A stretch of DNA of 64,000 bases from Pseudomonas reidholzensis (GCF_900536025.1 NZ_UNOZ01000017.1:124001-188000); one strand, 5' to 3'. Numbered from the stretch's first letter, positions 8,755-17,743 are shown. Made by a program: numbers and translations. Notes: generated by a model from the letters alone, not told the origin.

Positions 8755-9543
8755 TTACTGGCGACTTGACCAGGCAATGAAACGCTCCTCCAGCGCTTCC
8801 CCGTGATCTAACCAGAATGCCACGTCCATTTGAAGGCCGCTCTTCATGTTGGCAGGCGTGGTGGGTAAATCGGCAACCAGATCCTTGTCCAACATCGCAA
8901 CTGCGGCCGTGTTCGACGGGCCGTAGGCCATCTTCTCGGTATACAGCTTCTGCTGTTCGGGGCGCATGGCAAAGGAAATGAATTGATAGGCCGCATCCAT
9001 ACTGGGCGTCCCCTTCGGAATGGCCCAAGCATCGAACTGGTACAGATTTCCATCCCAGACGACCCTGAGGTTGGCGCCGCTGGTTTTGGCGGCATGGATG
9101 CGTCCGTTGTACGCTGAACTCATCACAACATCGCCCGCCATCAGGTATTGCGGCGGTTGAGCACCCGCTTCCCACCATTGAATACTGGATTTGATTTCAT
9201 CAAGCTTGGCGAACGCACGGTCTACACCCGCCGGCGTTGATAGCACCTTGTAGACGTCAGAAGGCGCGACGCCATCGGCCATCAGCGCAAACTCCAAAGC
9301 GCCACGGGCAGACTTTCTAAGGCTGCGCTTTCCAGGAAATTTCTTCAGGTCCCAAAAGTCCTTCCAACCCTGCGGGGCCGTTTTTAACTTATCTGCGTTG
9401 TAAGCCAGCACATTTGACCAGACGAAGATACCTACACCGCAATCACTTTTAGCCCCCTCAACCAGCGGTTCCTTGATGCCCAGTCGCTCATAGTCGAGCT
9501 GTTCGAACAGGCCATCAGTGTCTTGAGCTAAATGCTCTATGTC
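8755..9543 (-). pseudogene. ABC transporter substrate-binding protein (spermidine/putrescine type), 5'-truncated remnant
   Basis: About 262 codons of a PotD-like periplasmic binding protein are readable. They start at GAC 9543, directly after an in-frame TAG, and run through the hinge and C-terminal lobe to the stop at 8755. Typical members have about 345 residues with a signal peptide, so roughly 80 N-terminal residues including the signal are missing. Recognisable parts are GVGIFVWSNVLAYNADKL, WWEAGAQPP and FDAWAIPKGTPS. No start codon with a ribosome site exists before an internal GTG at 9411. No matching permease or ATPase genes are adjacent. The break lies between 9544 and the LysR stop at 9570, which points to a deletion or rearrangement joint. 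Confidence 0.8.
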
Positions 9544-9569
9544 CTACCCTGCGTAGGGAAGATTTCAAC

Positions 9570-10490
9570 CTAACCCCGTGCAGCCGGTAACTGATAGCGC
9601 TCGGCGAAATACTGACGGAAGAACTCCACCGCGACACGCACCTTCGCAGAACCTTCCAGGCGGGAGGTGTAGACCGCCCAGATATCAGCATCCTGCTGAT
9701 AGCTTTCAAGTACCTGAACCAATTGCCCGCTGGCCAGACAATCATGAACATCCCACCAGGAACGCAGCAAAATGCCGCGACCGTCGAGGCACCACTGGTG
9801 GGCCACCTCTCCGTGGTTGGTCGAGAGTCCGCCTCTCACCCTCACCGTTTCCTCACCCTCCGGCCCCCGCAGGTGCCACAGGCCAAAGGGATGATCCCGC
9901 TCCTTGATCACAAGGCAATCATGGCTGGCCAGATCCGCCAGAGCACGGGGCTTGCCACGGCGCTCCAGGTACTCAGGAGATGCGCACAGTACACGACGGT
10001 TGCGAGCCAGGGGCTTGGCGATCAGGTTGGGCGCAATGGCATTTCCCACCCGAATATCCAGATCGACACCCTCGGCAACCAGGTCGACCAGGCGGTCGTG
10101 CACGTCCAGACGAATATCCAATCGCGGATACCGAGCGGCAAGTTCGGACAGGGCCGGCGCAACGTAGCGGCGCCCAAGGCCCAGGCTACTAGCGATGCGG
10201 AGCTGGCCGGCAGGTTCCCGTTTGCTCGCGCTGAGTTGATCACCCATCTGCTGCAGCGTTTCGAGGATTTGCAGCGCCCACAGGTAAACCCTTTCACCCT
10301 CTTCACTGATGGTTACCCGCCGAGTGGTTCGGTGAAACAGGCGTACTCCCAGATCCTCCTCCAGCGCTCGGATGCGTTTGCTGACAAATGCGGCAGACAT
10401 CCCGAGTTCTTCGGCCACGGCGCTGAAACTGGCGCGCTTGGCCACTTGGAGGAAAATATTGAGGTCGTCGAGGCTAGGAAGATTATTCAC
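9570..10490 (-). CDS. LysR-family transcriptional regulator (DmlR-like)
   Basis: This 306-residue regulator has an N-terminal winged helix (LNIFLQVAKRASFSAVAEEL, then MSAAFVSKRIRALEEDLGV) and a C-terminal substrate-binding domain. It starts with GTG 10490 and lacks a clear ribosome site. It is divergent from the D-malate/tartrate dehydrogenase gene with under 100 bp between them, the standard layout for a LysR protein controlling its neighbour. E. coli DmlR controls dmlA in the same way, so activation by malate or tartrate is likely. The effector is inferred from context. Confidence 0.88.
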   Translation of the reverse strand: MNNLPSLDDLNIFLQVAKRASFSAVAEELGMSAAFVSKRIRALEEDLGVRLFHRTTRRVTISEEGERVYLWALQILETLQQMGDQLSASKREPAGQLRIASSLGLGRRYVAPALSELAARYPRLDIRLDVHDRLVDLVAEGVDLDIRVGNAIAPNLIAKPLARNRRVLCASPEYLERRGKPRALADLASHDCLVIKERDHPFGLWHLRGPEGEETVRVRGGLSTNHGEVAHQWCLDGRGILLRSWWDVHDCLASGQLVQVLESYQQDADIWAVYTSRLEGSAKVRVAVEFFRQYFAERYQLPAARG

Positions 10491-10586
10491 GTTTTGCTTA
10501 AAAAGAATAAACGAGACAGGGGATTATCACCGCGCACCTAGCTTATAGCATGGCCTCACCAGCGTGTTAACCAAGTGAGGTTTCCA

Positions 10587-11684
10587 ATGAGCAAGCCATT
10601 CAAGATCGCCGCCATTCCCGGTGATGGTATCGGTAACGAAGTGCTCCCAGAGGGCATTCGGGTCGTACAAGCTGCGGCCCGCAAGCACGGTCTTGACCTG
10701 CAAATCGAGTTCTTTGAATGGGCCAGCTGCGACTACTACCTGGCCCATGGATCCATGATGCCGGAGGACTGGTTCCAACAGCTCCAAGGATTTGATGCGA
10801 TCTACTTCGGTGCAGTAGGTTGGCCCGACAAGGTACCCGACCACATCTCCCTCTGGGGCTCGCTGCTGAAATTCCGTCGCGATTTCGACCAGTACGTGAA
10901 CATCCGCCCGGTGCGCCTGTTCCCTGGCGTGCCCTGCCCGCTCGCCAACAAGAAGCCTGGTGATATCGACTTCGTCGTGATCCGCGAAAACACCGAAGGC
11001 GAGTACTCCTCCCTTGGCGGACGCATGTTCGAAGGCAGCGAAAACGAGTTTGTGCTGCAGGAATCGGTGTTTACCCGTCGGGGCGTTGATCGGATTCTGA
11101 AATATGCGTTTGAAGTCGCCCAGACCCGGGACCGCAAACACGTCACCTCGGCTACCAAGTCCAACGGGATGGCAGTGAGCATGCCTTATTGGGACGAGCG
11201 CACCGCCGCCATGGCCTCGCAGTATCCGCAAATCAGCTGGGACAAGCAGCACATCGATATCCTCTGCGCTCGCTTCGTGTTGCAGCCAGAACGCTTCGAT
11301 GTGGTGGTTGCTTCCAACCTGTTTGGCGACATCTTGTCCGACCTGGGGCCCGCCTGCGCTGGCACCATCGGTATCGCACCGTCAGCCAACCTCAATCCGC
11401 AGCGCAACTTCCCATCGTTGTTCGAACCCGTGCACGGTTCGGCACCGGATATCTTTGGCAAGAACATCGCCAACCCGATCGCCATGATCTGGTCGGGCGC
11501 TCTGATGCTCGAGTTCCTGGGCAAGCGTGATGAAGACGCTCGCTACCAAGCCGCTCACGATGACATCCTCAAAGCGATCGAGACGGTTATCGCTCAGGGC
11601 AACACCACGCGAGACATGGGCGGCAGCCGGTCGACCCAGGAGGTGGGCCAAGCGATCCTGGAGCTTGTGCAACGCTCTGCGTAG
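10587..11684 (+). CDS. dmlA: Tartrate dehydrogenase/decarboxylase or D-malate dehydrogenase (decarboxylating)
   Basis: The start is ATG 10587 with GAGG upstream; the product has 365 residues. It belongs to the isocitrate/isopropylmalate dehydrogenase superfamily: IPGDGIGNEV near the N-terminus, VIRENTEGEYSS in the middle, SNLFGDILSDLGP for the metal-binding aspartates, and EPVHGSAPDIFGK for the NAD site. The overall sequence fits TtuC/DmlA, which oxidise D-malate to pyruvate and CO2 or act on tartrate using NAD and Mn or Mg. The divergent LysR gene supports inducible use of these acids. I cannot separate the D-malate and tartrate specificities by eye. Confidence 0.9.
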   Translation: MSKPFKIAAIPGDGIGNEVLPEGIRVVQAAARKHGLDLQIEFFEWASCDYYLAHGSMMPEDWFQQLQGFDAIYFGAVGWPDKVPDHISLWGSLLKFRRDFDQYVNIRPVRLFPGVPCPLANKKPGDIDFVVIRENTEGEYSSLGGRMFEGSENEFVLQESVFTRRGVDRILKYAFEVAQTRDRKHVTSATKSNGMAVSMPYWDERTAAMASQYPQISWDKQHIDILCARFVLQPERFDVVVASNLFGDILSDLGPACAGTIGIAPSANLNPQRNFPSLFEPVHGSAPDIFGKNIANPIAMIWSGALMLEFLGKRDEDARYQAAHDDILKAIETVIAQGNTTRDMGGSRSTQEVGQAILELVQRSA

Positions 11685-11689
11685 AAAAC

Positions 11690-11705
11690 GCCTTGGCGCC
11701 AAGGC
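11690..11705. other. 16-bp perfect palindrome after dmlA
   Basis: GCCTTGGCGCCAAGGC is self-complementary and starts 5 bases after the dmlA stop. There is no T-run, so a classic terminator is not supported. It may be part of transcript-end processing between the convergent dmlA and arfB genes. The following bases to 11840 hold nothing else recognised. Confidence 0.35.
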
Positions 11706-11840
11706 AGTGCAGTTCGACAGGAAGTGGCTGCACTGCTCCGAGGAGCTGATATCAACGTGTCAGAGGTGTTGGTGACTGCATTGGCATGGATGCGTTCGTG
11801 CGCGATTGTCACCGACTGCCGGAACGCTCCACCACCCGTA

Positions 11841-12254
11841 CTAGAAATCCACCTTGCCCCGACCCGCCTTGACAGTGCCCCGCCTGGCTTTTCCATCGAG
11901 GCGGCGGGTCTTCGAGCCAAGGGTCGGCTTGGTGGGGCGGCGTTTCTTCTCGGTCTTGCCGGCGGCGATGATCAGCTCGGCAAGACGCGCCAGTGCGTCA
12001 GTACGGTTCTGCTCCTGGGTGCGGTACTGCTGCGCCTTGATGATCAATACGCCGTCGCCGGTGATGCGACTGTCCCGCAGCGCCAGCAGCCGCTCCTTGT
12101 AGAACTCGGGCAGCGACGAGGCCGGGATGTCGAAGCGCAGGTGCACGGCGCTGGACACCTTGTTGACATTCTGCCCACCCGCGCCTTGCGCGCGGATGTA
12201 GGTGAGTTCGATGTCGGCATCCGGCAGATGCACGTTGTTGGAGATGGTCAGCAT
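11841..12254 (-). CDS. arfB: Alternative ribosome-rescue factor ArfB (codon-independent peptidyl-tRNA hydrolase)
   Basis: From ATG 12254 the protein has 137 residues, matching the usual ArfB/YaeJ length of about 140. The release-factor GGQ motif is in [17 protein letters not shown], with no codon-recognition domain. The C-terminal tail is rich in Lys and Arg ([11 protein letters not shown], then [16 protein letters not shown]), which in ArfB enters the empty mRNA channel of stalled ribosomes. It hydrolyses peptidyl-tRNA on non-stop complexes. A longer open frame upstream of 12254 is unlikely to be translated. It converges on dmlA. Confidence 0.93.
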   Translation of the reverse strand: MLTISNNVHLPDADIELTYIRAQGAGGQNVNKVSSAVHLRFDIPASSLPEFYKERLLALRDSRITGDGVLIIKAQQYRTQEQNRTDALARLAELIIAAGKTEKKRRPTKPTLGSKTRRLDGKARRGTVKAGRGKVDF

Positions 12255-12390
12255 GACGGCGCCCTTGTGATTGCGCCCATTATCACAGCGTTCGCCGCGC
12301 TCCCAAAGAACAACACGCAATTTCTTGAATCAGGGGGAAGATCCAGTCTCTCGGGATTCCCGCAATGCAGTGCTATTCGGATATGGACGC

Positions 12391-12891
12391 CTATCCAATG
12401 TAAGAGAACACAGCGTATTCAAAACCATTGAAAACAAAACCAGCGACCTCTTTCATGCCCATCTTCAGGTGCGCCCGAAGCGAAGGCTCATTGTCTTTAC
12501 GAATGAACAACACCCCCTCCCGGCCAGGCTCAAGCCTGCGGAGGTCGGCGAACATCATCTGCGCCAGCCCCTTGCCACGCTCTTCTTCGCCGACACAGAT
12601 CGGGCCATAGACATAGGCATCCGATGATCCATGATAAGCGCCGAACATCGCCTGTACGATCGGCAGATCGGCATTCATCTCCCGCGTGGTCGTCATCAGA
12701 AAACCGGTTACCCGTGCACCGCGACGCGCGACGATGATGGGCATTTCACGCATCATCGCGGCCACACGGGAGCGCGGCAGGCTTGCAGCGAGCGAGCCGC
12801 CCCGCGCTGCCTGATTCGCGGCCTGAAGCGCTAGAATCCCCTCCAGATCGGCCTCGTTGGCCCTGCTGACACGGGTCTCATCATTCGTCAT
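12391..12891 (-). CDS. GNAT-family N-acetyltransferase
   Basis: This 166-residue protein starts at ATG 12891 behind GGAGAGG. The acetyl-CoA loop is visible as CVGEEERGKGLAQMMFADL, a variant of the V-x-x-x-x-R-G-x-G pattern. A beta strand and a final FNGFEYAVFSY stretch complete the GNAT fold. The family transfers acetyl from acetyl-CoA to an amine; substrates cannot be read from sequence. It is followed by arfB on the same strand after about 135 bp. Confidence 0.8.
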   Translation of the reverse strand: MTNDETRVSRANEADLEGILALQAANQAARGGSLAASLPRSRVAAMMREMPIIVARRGARVTGFLMTTTREMNADLPIVQAMFGAYHGSSDAYVYGPICVGEEERGKGLAQMMFADLRRLEPGREGVLFIRKDNEPSLRAHLKMGMKEVAGFVFNGFEYAVFSYIG

Positions 12892-12963
12892 TCGATACCT
12901 CTCCGGTGGTTATCAGGATGCTCTATTCGTTTGACTGCCCGCCCTTGCGAGGCAACCAGTAAG

Positions 12964-13878
12964 TCAGTGGGGGCGCAGTGGCTCCGTACGCCTACCTTCC
13001 CTGAGCCGCCACAACAATGCCTGTCGCGCGTGAGCGATCCTCGGTTGACGCAACGCGCTTGGCGTCCAGATCAGATGATAGTCACGGCTCGTATGGCCTA
13101 CCGGCGCGGGAATCTCTCGCAGCTCGCCCCGCTCGATGCAGGGCCTGCACAGGTAGCCAGGCAGGGTAGTCCAGCCGAACCCATCGATCAGCAGCGTGCG
13201 CAACGTCCTCAGATCCTGCCCGACCATGGCGGGCATGGCGTTCTTCAATTCAATGCCGTTCAACGCTAACCAGTCGCTGATCAGTGGCAAGGTGAGGCTG
13301 TAGGCCAGGATCGGCTCAGCCTCCAGGGCCGAGGCGAAATCCTTGGCCGCGGCCAGTCGATCGGCGACCGCTGGGGCAGCCACGGCAATGACCTCGTCCG
13401 TGAACAGGAGCTCACCGCGAAGCCGAGGGTTGGCAGGGGCCGCGGCTGATATACCGAGGTCGCATTCGCCCTCCATGAGCGAGCGGCAAATCGTTTCGTG
13501 GTCACCACTTTGCATGCGGATGCGAATGCCTTCCTCCAGCAGCGGCCTGAGCTGCCTGGAAATGACTTCGGCCAGAAAGTCAGCGTGACCAATGACCTGC
13601 AGCGCACCCGCCAGCTCCATGGAGCGAGCCCTTGCTGAAGCCAGCGCGCTTTCCGCATCGTCCAGCTTGTCACCGATATCGGCCGCCAGTTCTTTCGCTG
13701 CCGACGTGGGTTCCACGCCCCGCGCCTGTCGCTCGAACAGGCTCCTGCCAATGGCCGCTTCAAGCCCGGCAATGTGCTGGGAAACCGCAGGTTGGGTGAG
13801 GTTAAGCGTGCGCGCAGCACCACTGATCGAGCGTTGCCGGTACACCTCGACAAAGGTCCTCAGTCGTATAAGTGACAT
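12964..13878 (-). CDS. LysR-family transcriptional regulator, divergent from aldehyde dehydrogenase
   Basis: The 304-residue protein has a clear LysR helix-turn-helix at residues 15-40 (SISGAARTLNLTQPAVSQHI) and an effector domain. TAAGG precedes ATG 13878. It is transcribed away from the coniferyl-aldehyde-type dehydrogenase gene at 14016, and a short inverted repeat with LysR-like geometry lies in the 137-bp gap. It most likely controls that operon in response to an aromatic or aldehyde signal; the inducer is not identifiable. Confidence 0.88.
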   Translation of the reverse strand: MSLIRLRTFVEVYRQRSISGAARTLNLTQPAVSQHIAGLEAAIGRSLFERQARGVEPTSAAKELAADIGDKLDDAESALASARARSMELAGALQVIGHADFLAEVISRQLRPLLEEGIRIRMQSGDHETICRSLMEGECDLGISAAAPANPRLRGELLFTDEVIAVAAPAVADRLAAAKDFASALEAEPILAYSLTLPLISDWLALNGIELKNAMPAMVGQDLRTLRTLLIDGFGWTTLPGYLCRPCIERGELREIPAPVGHTSRDYHLIWTPSALRQPRIAHARQALLWRLREGRRTEPLRPH

Positions 13879-13886
13879 GCCTTACC

Positions 13887-13902
13887 CATAAGATTATTTA
13901 TG
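13887..13902. promoter_or_regulatory. LysR-type operator candidate
   Basis: CATAA (13887-13891) and TTATG (13898-13902) form an inverted repeat separated by GATTAT, giving an A/T-rich dyad of LysR size. It lies 9 bases upstream of the LysR start and about 115 bp before the dehydrogenase start, so it could serve autoregulation and activation. Confidence 0.4.
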
Positions 13903-14015
13903 CAAGCCCCAAAATACGCTGTCTATTCGCTCCCCCGCTAGCCCTCTAGGATGGCTGCTTGATGTGAACGCAGCCGTAGCCTGCACTCACCCTTGCAACA
14001 GGCCGAGGAAAGGAC

Positions 14016-15434
14016 ATGAACTACCAGCCCAACGCTGAGGACTTACAGGCCATCTTGCGCACCCTCAAGCGTGCGCACCGGGCCGCCGCCCCTGCTGACG
14101 CCGCGCTGAGACAGGACAGGCTCCTTCGCGCGGCCAAGCTGATCCGGGAAAACCACACGGCTATCAGCGCCGCCATCAGCGCCGATTTCGGCAACCGCAG
14201 TGTCTACCAGTCGATGCTTGCCGACATGGCGACCACGGTGAAGATGCTTGAAGATTCTGCGGCGCAGGTAGCGCAGTGGATGAAGCCTGAAGCGGTGGAA
14301 AGCCCCGGCCCAGGCATGCAGGCCTGGATCGAGCAACAGCCGCTAGGCGTAGTCGGAATCATCAGCCCGTGGAATTTCCCGATCAACCTGGCCTTCGGCC
14401 CTCTGGCCGGGGTGTTTGCCGCTGGCAATACGGCCATGCTCAAACCCTCGGAGCTGACCCCTAAAACCTCTGAGCTGCTGGCTGAACTCATCGCTGGCTA
14501 TTTCGACCCCTTGGAGCTCACTGTGATTTTGGGTGATGCGGGCGTCGGCGCTGCCTTTAGCGCACTGCCCTTCGATCATCTGGTGTTCACGGGCAGCACC
14601 AGCGTCGGTCGTCACGTCATGCGCGCCGCAGCGGAGAACCTGGTGCCGGTCACGCTCGAATTGGGCGGGAAATCTCCGGTGGTCGTGGCTGAAGGTTTTG
14701 ATCTGCGCACGGCGGTCGAGCGCACCTTCACCATAAAAACCTTTAATGCCGGACAGATCTGCCTGTCGCCGGACTACCTGATGGTGGCTGAGGCGCAACA
14801 GGATCAGCTGGTGATGTTCAGCAAGCAGTTCATCGCCGATAGCTTCCCGAGCCTTATGTCTAACCCGGAATACACGTCGATCATCAATGAACGTCATTTC
14901 GAGCGTCTGCTCGGGCTGTTGGCGGACGCAGAACAGAAAGGCGCTACGCTGATCAATCTGGCACCGGCGGGCGAGCCGGCGTTTGAGCGAGACGCCCGCA
15001 AAATCGCACCCCATCTCCTGCTGGATGTGACCGATGAGATGGCGATCATGCAGGAAGAAATCTTCGGGCCGCTGCTCCCCGTGAAAACCTACCGCAGCGC
15101 CGGTGAGGCGATCGACTACATCAATGCGAACCCACGCCCGCTGGCCGCGTATTACTTTGGTAATGACGCCGACCGCCAACAGCAATTCATGCGCCAAACC
15201 ACGTCTGGCGGCCTGGTGATCAACGATGTCATGACGCATGCGTCCATCGACACCTTGCCGTTTGGCGGTGTCGGTGCGTCCGGGATGGGGGCATACCATG
15301 GCATTCACGGTTTTCGGCGCTTTACCCATGCCAAACCGGTGGTCGTACAGAGTGAGGATGGCGCATCTAACCTGCGCTTGCGGGCACCCTATGCGGATAA
15401 AGCACAAGCGCTCCACGCCTTTTTCAATGGCTGA
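14016..15434 (+). CDS. NAD(P)-dependent aldehyde dehydrogenase, coniferyl-aldehyde dehydrogenase type
   Basis: The 472-residue length is short for the superfamily, as in coniferyl aldehyde dehydrogenases (CalB-like) and other class-3-type enzymes. The general base Glu215 is in LELGGKSP, the catalytic Cys249 in NAGQICLSPDY, and the Rossmann contact in FTGSTSVGRHV. CalB-type enzymes oxidise coniferyl aldehyde to ferulate in lignin-monomer catabolism, though they accept other aldehydes. GAGGAAAGG gives a good ribosome site. A DJ-1/PfpI protein and a GST gene follow on the same strand with gaps of about 60-70 bp, suggesting an aldehyde or electrophile detoxification unit under the divergent LysR. 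Confidence 0.87.
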   Translation: MNYQPNAEDLQAILRTLKRAHRAAAPADAALRQDRLLRAAKLIRENHTAISAAISADFGNRSVYQSMLADMATTVKMLEDSAAQVAQWMKPEAVESPGPGMQAWIEQQPLGVVGIISPWNFPINLAFGPLAGVFAAGNTAMLKPSELTPKTSELLAELIAGYFDPLELTVILGDAGVGAAFSALPFDHLVFTGSTSVGRHVMRAAAENLVPVTLELGGKSPVVVAEGFDLRTAVERTFTIKTFNAGQICLSPDYLMVAEAQQDQLVMFSKQFIADSFPSLMSNPEYTSIINERHFERLLGLLADAEQKGATLINLAPAGEPAFERDARKIAPHLLLDVTDEMAIMQEEIFGPLLPVKTYRSAGEAIDYINANPRPLAAYYFGNDADRQQQFMRQTTSGGLVINDVMTHASIDTLPFGGVGASGMGAYHGIHGFRRFTHAKPVVVQSEDGASNLRLRAPYADKAQALHAFFNG

Positions 15435-15495
15435 TGACAACGCCCGTGGCTGACCCTGTCGCCGACGGCCAAACAGCAGAATCGAGGGATATGAA

Positions 15496-16173
15496 ATGAA
15501 AGTTTTGATGGTACTGACGTCGCACGACCAACTGGGCGAGACTGGCTTGAAGACAGGCTTCTGGCTCGAAGAGTTCGCCGCGCCCTACTACGTCTTCAAA
15601 GACGCGGGAGCCGAGGTTGTCTTGGCGTCGCCGGCAGGTGGCCAGCCACCGCTTGATCCGAAGAGCGAACTGCCCGATTTCCAAACCGAGATGACCCACC
15701 GGTTCAACGCCGACGCCGCGGCGCAGAAGGCGTTGGCGAATACCGTCAAGCTCGACACCCTCAGTGAAAAAGACTTCGACACTGTGTTCTATCCCGGTGG
15801 CCACGGCCCGCTGTGGGATCTGGCCGAGTCGAGGACGTCCATCGCGCTGGTCGAGTCCTTCGACCGCGCCGGCAAGCCCATCGGCTTCGTGTGCCACGCC
15901 CCTGGCGCGCTGCGCCATGTCAAAGCTGCAGACGGCGCACCGCTGATCAAGGGCCGTCGAGTGACGGGCTTTACCAACGGTGAGGAAGCCGCCGTGGAAT
16001 TGACCGATGTGGTGCCATTCCTGATCGAGGATGAGTTCCAGCAGCTGGGTGGCCACTATGAAAAAGGCCCTGACTGGGCGCCCTTCGTTATCGAGGACGG
16101 CAACCTGATCACCGGTCAGAACCCGGCGAGCTCTGAAGGTGTGGCGAAGGCACTGGTCGCCCGACTGAAATAA
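15496..16173 (+). CDS. DJ-1/PfpI-superfamily protein (Hsp31-like, class I glutamine-amidotransferase fold)
   Basis: This 225-residue protein has the nucleophile elbow FVCHAPGAL with Cys133 and the upstream FYPGGHGPLWDL loop containing the conserved GGHG. The N-terminus MKVLMVLTSH and the early Glu are typical of the Hsp31/YDR533C branch, whose members act as glutathione-independent glyoxalases or deglycases on methylglyoxal. Its place between an aldehyde dehydrogenase and a glutathione transferase agrees with reactive-carbonyl defence. The exact activity is inferred. Confidence 0.82.
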   Translation: MKVLMVLTSHDQLGETGLKTGFWLEEFAAPYYVFKDAGAEVVLASPAGGQPPLDPKSELPDFQTEMTHRFNADAAAQKALANTVKLDTLSEKDFDTVFYPGGHGPLWDLAESRTSIALVESFDRAGKPIGFVCHAPGALRHVKAADGAPLIKGRRVTGFTNGEEAAVELTDVVPFLIEDEFQQLGGHYEKGPDWAPFVIEDGNLITGQNPASSEGVAKALVARLK

Positions 16174-16242
16174 CGTCTGCGCCTGCCTGGGCGCGCAAGG
16201 GCTCAGGCACGGCGACACAAGTACATCCTACAGAGGCCGTCC

Positions 16243-16887
16243 ATGATCACACTTCACCACCTCAACGCATCTCGTTCGCTGCGTATCCTTTGGCTGCTGG
16301 AAGAAATGGGGGTGCCGTACGAGCTGGTTCGCTACCAGCGCGACCCCGTCACCCGCCTTGCACCGGACACCCTGAAGCACATCCACCCGCTGGGTAAATC
16401 ACCGGTGATCGAGTTTGACGGTCAGGTCATGGTGGAGTCGGGTGCCATCGTCGAATACCTGATCCGCAGGTTCTCGTCCGACCTGGAGCCAGCGTTCAGC
16501 TCCCCCGAGTACATTCAGTACCTGCAATGGATTCACTTTGCCGAAAGCTCCGCGATGGTGCCGATCCTGCTCAAGGTCTTCACGCAGTTCGAAGCGAATG
16601 CAGGCACTCGACTGGCGTTCCTCGAGGGCTACACCCAGGCCGAATTCGACAAGGTCTTGGGCTTTCTCGACAGCGTGCTCGCGGGTAAGCGCTTCATCGT
16701 GGGCGACAAGCTGTCCGGCGCCGACTTCATGCTGGCGTTCGTCGCCATCACCGTCGTCGAGCAGCTCGGCGCAGGGCCGCAGTATCCGCACCTGACCGCC
16801 TACCTCCAGCGCCTTACCACACTGGACAGCTGGAACAGGGCGTTGAAATTGGAGCAGGCAGTGCCGGGAGAGGGTCAAGCCGTATAA
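16243..16887 (+). CDS. Glutathione S-transferase family protein
   Basis: The 214-residue product has an N-terminal thioredoxin-like domain (HHLNASRSLRILWLLEE, then GKSPVIEFDG and MVESGAIVEYL, the glutathione gamma-glutamyl site) and an all-helical C-terminal domain (KLSGADFMLAF). The active residue is probably the Ser or Asn in the N-terminal ASRS stretch, as in beta-class-like bacterial enzymes. It conjugates glutathione to electrophiles in the cytoplasm. It is third in the run aldehyde dehydrogenase, DJ-1 protein, GST. Confidence 0.87.
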   Translation: MITLHHLNASRSLRILWLLEEMGVPYELVRYQRDPVTRLAPDTLKHIHPLGKSPVIEFDGQVMVESGAIVEYLIRRFSSDLEPAFSSPEYIQYLQWIHFAESSAMVPILLKVFTQFEANAGTRLAFLEGYTQAEFDKVLGFLDSVLAGKRFIVGDKLSGADFMLAFVAITVVEQLGAGPQYPHLTAYLQRLTTLDSWNRALKLEQAVPGEGQAV

Positions 16888-16986
16888 CCCGCATGGCGTT
16901 CCCTGTAGGATGGCGCTTCCTTCTGATCGATGGGCTGCAACCTGCACCCCACTCACGTCTATTGTCGTTAGCTGCTGGAAGCCCCA

Positions 16987-17166
16987 ATGAATAAATTGAT
17001 CCTACCTGTCGCCATCTTCCTTAGCGTGATCATCGCGGGCAAAGTCGCCGAGCACTTCGGGCTGGAAGGCAGCTGGAGAATCGGCGTGCTTTGCCTCGTG
17101 GCAGTCGCCGTGCAGTTCGCCGTGACGCGCTACCAGCGCATGCAGCGAGAAAAAACTCAGCCCTGA
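16987..17166 (+). CDS. Small membrane protein, 59 residues, function unknown
   Basis: ATG 16987 opens a 59-codon frame starting MNKLILPVAIFLSVIIAG and ending KTQP. It has two hydrophobic segments (residues about 3-18 and 33-47) separated by a short acidic loop, and a basic C-terminus (RYQRMQREK), so a two-helix inner-membrane hairpin is likely. It follows the GST gene by 99 bases and precedes a good terminator. I do not recognise a named family. Similar short two-helix proteins are common hypothetical genes in Pseudomonas. Confidence 0.6.
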   Translation: MNKLILPVAIFLSVIIAGKVAEHFGLEGSWRIGVLCLVAVAVQFAVTRYQRMQREKTQP

Positions 17167-17246
17167 TGCGGTGGCGGATGCTTTCACTTAATTTTCACGC
17201 CCGGTAGGGCAGTATTAGCTATCCCTACGTGTGATAGAAACTCCTT

Positions 17247-17271
17247 AGCCCGCCTCGGCGGGCTTTCTTTT
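17247..17271 (+). terminator. Rho-independent terminator
   Basis: AGCCCGCC and GGCGGGCT form an 8-bp GC stem with a 2-base loop, followed by TTCTTTTG. It ends the plus-strand run of the aldehyde dehydrogenase, DJ-1, GST and small membrane genes. On the minus strand the T-run is missing, so it serves dksA2 poorly. Confidence 0.85.
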
Positions 17272-17298
17272 GTCCGCAGGTCCATCACTGTCTACCCG

Positions 17299-17709
17299 TC
17301 AGCCCTGCCCCTCGCGCAAATGCCGCTCCTTCCTCTCCTGCCGTTCCTTCGCCTCCACCGACAACGAGGCCGTGGGCCGTAACAGCAAGCGACGCAATCC
17401 GATAGGCTCCCCCGTCTCGTCACACCACCCATAAGCCCCCTTGGCCAATCGCTCCAACGCTTCATCAATCTTGTCCAGCAACTTCTTTTCCCGCTCCAGC
17501 AGCCGTAACTGCCACAGCCGTTGCTCCTCGGCGCTGCCGATGTCGGCGGGATCCGAGTTGAGTTCATGATGCTTCAGTTGCTCGAACTCCTCGGAAATCC
17601 GCGCCTGCAGCGCCTGCCGCTGCGCGTGAAGCAGGCTGCGGAAATACGCCTGCTGCTGATCGTTCATGTACGCTTCGGGCGGCTGTTGCAACAATTCATC
17701 TTCAGTCAT
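17299..17709 (-). CDS. dksA2: DksA2, zinc-independent DksA/TraR paralogue
   Basis: From ATG 17709 (AGGAGG upstream) the protein has 136 residues: a coiled coil (residues about 25-95, FRSLLHAQRQALQARISEEF onward) that enters the RNA polymerase secondary channel, then a degenerate zinc-finger region. In classical DksA four cysteines bind zinc. Here the region reads GWCDETGEPI then RPTASLSVEAKE, so only the first cysteine remains. P. aeruginosa DksA2 has the same loss of cysteines and replaces DksA in ppGpp-dependent control when zinc is scarce. It lies 34 bases after pyrC2 in a unit with a Zur box, in agreement with that role. Confidence 0.92.
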   Translation of the reverse strand: MTEDELLQQPPEAYMNDQQQAYFRSLLHAQRQALQARISEEFEQLKHHELNSDPADIGSAEEQRLWQLRLLEREKKLLDKIDEALERLAKGAYGWCDETGEPIGLRRLLLRPTASLSVEAKERQERKERHLREGQG

Positions 17710-17743
17710 ACCTGACCTCCTGTTAATGCTCCCCTGCACGCCG

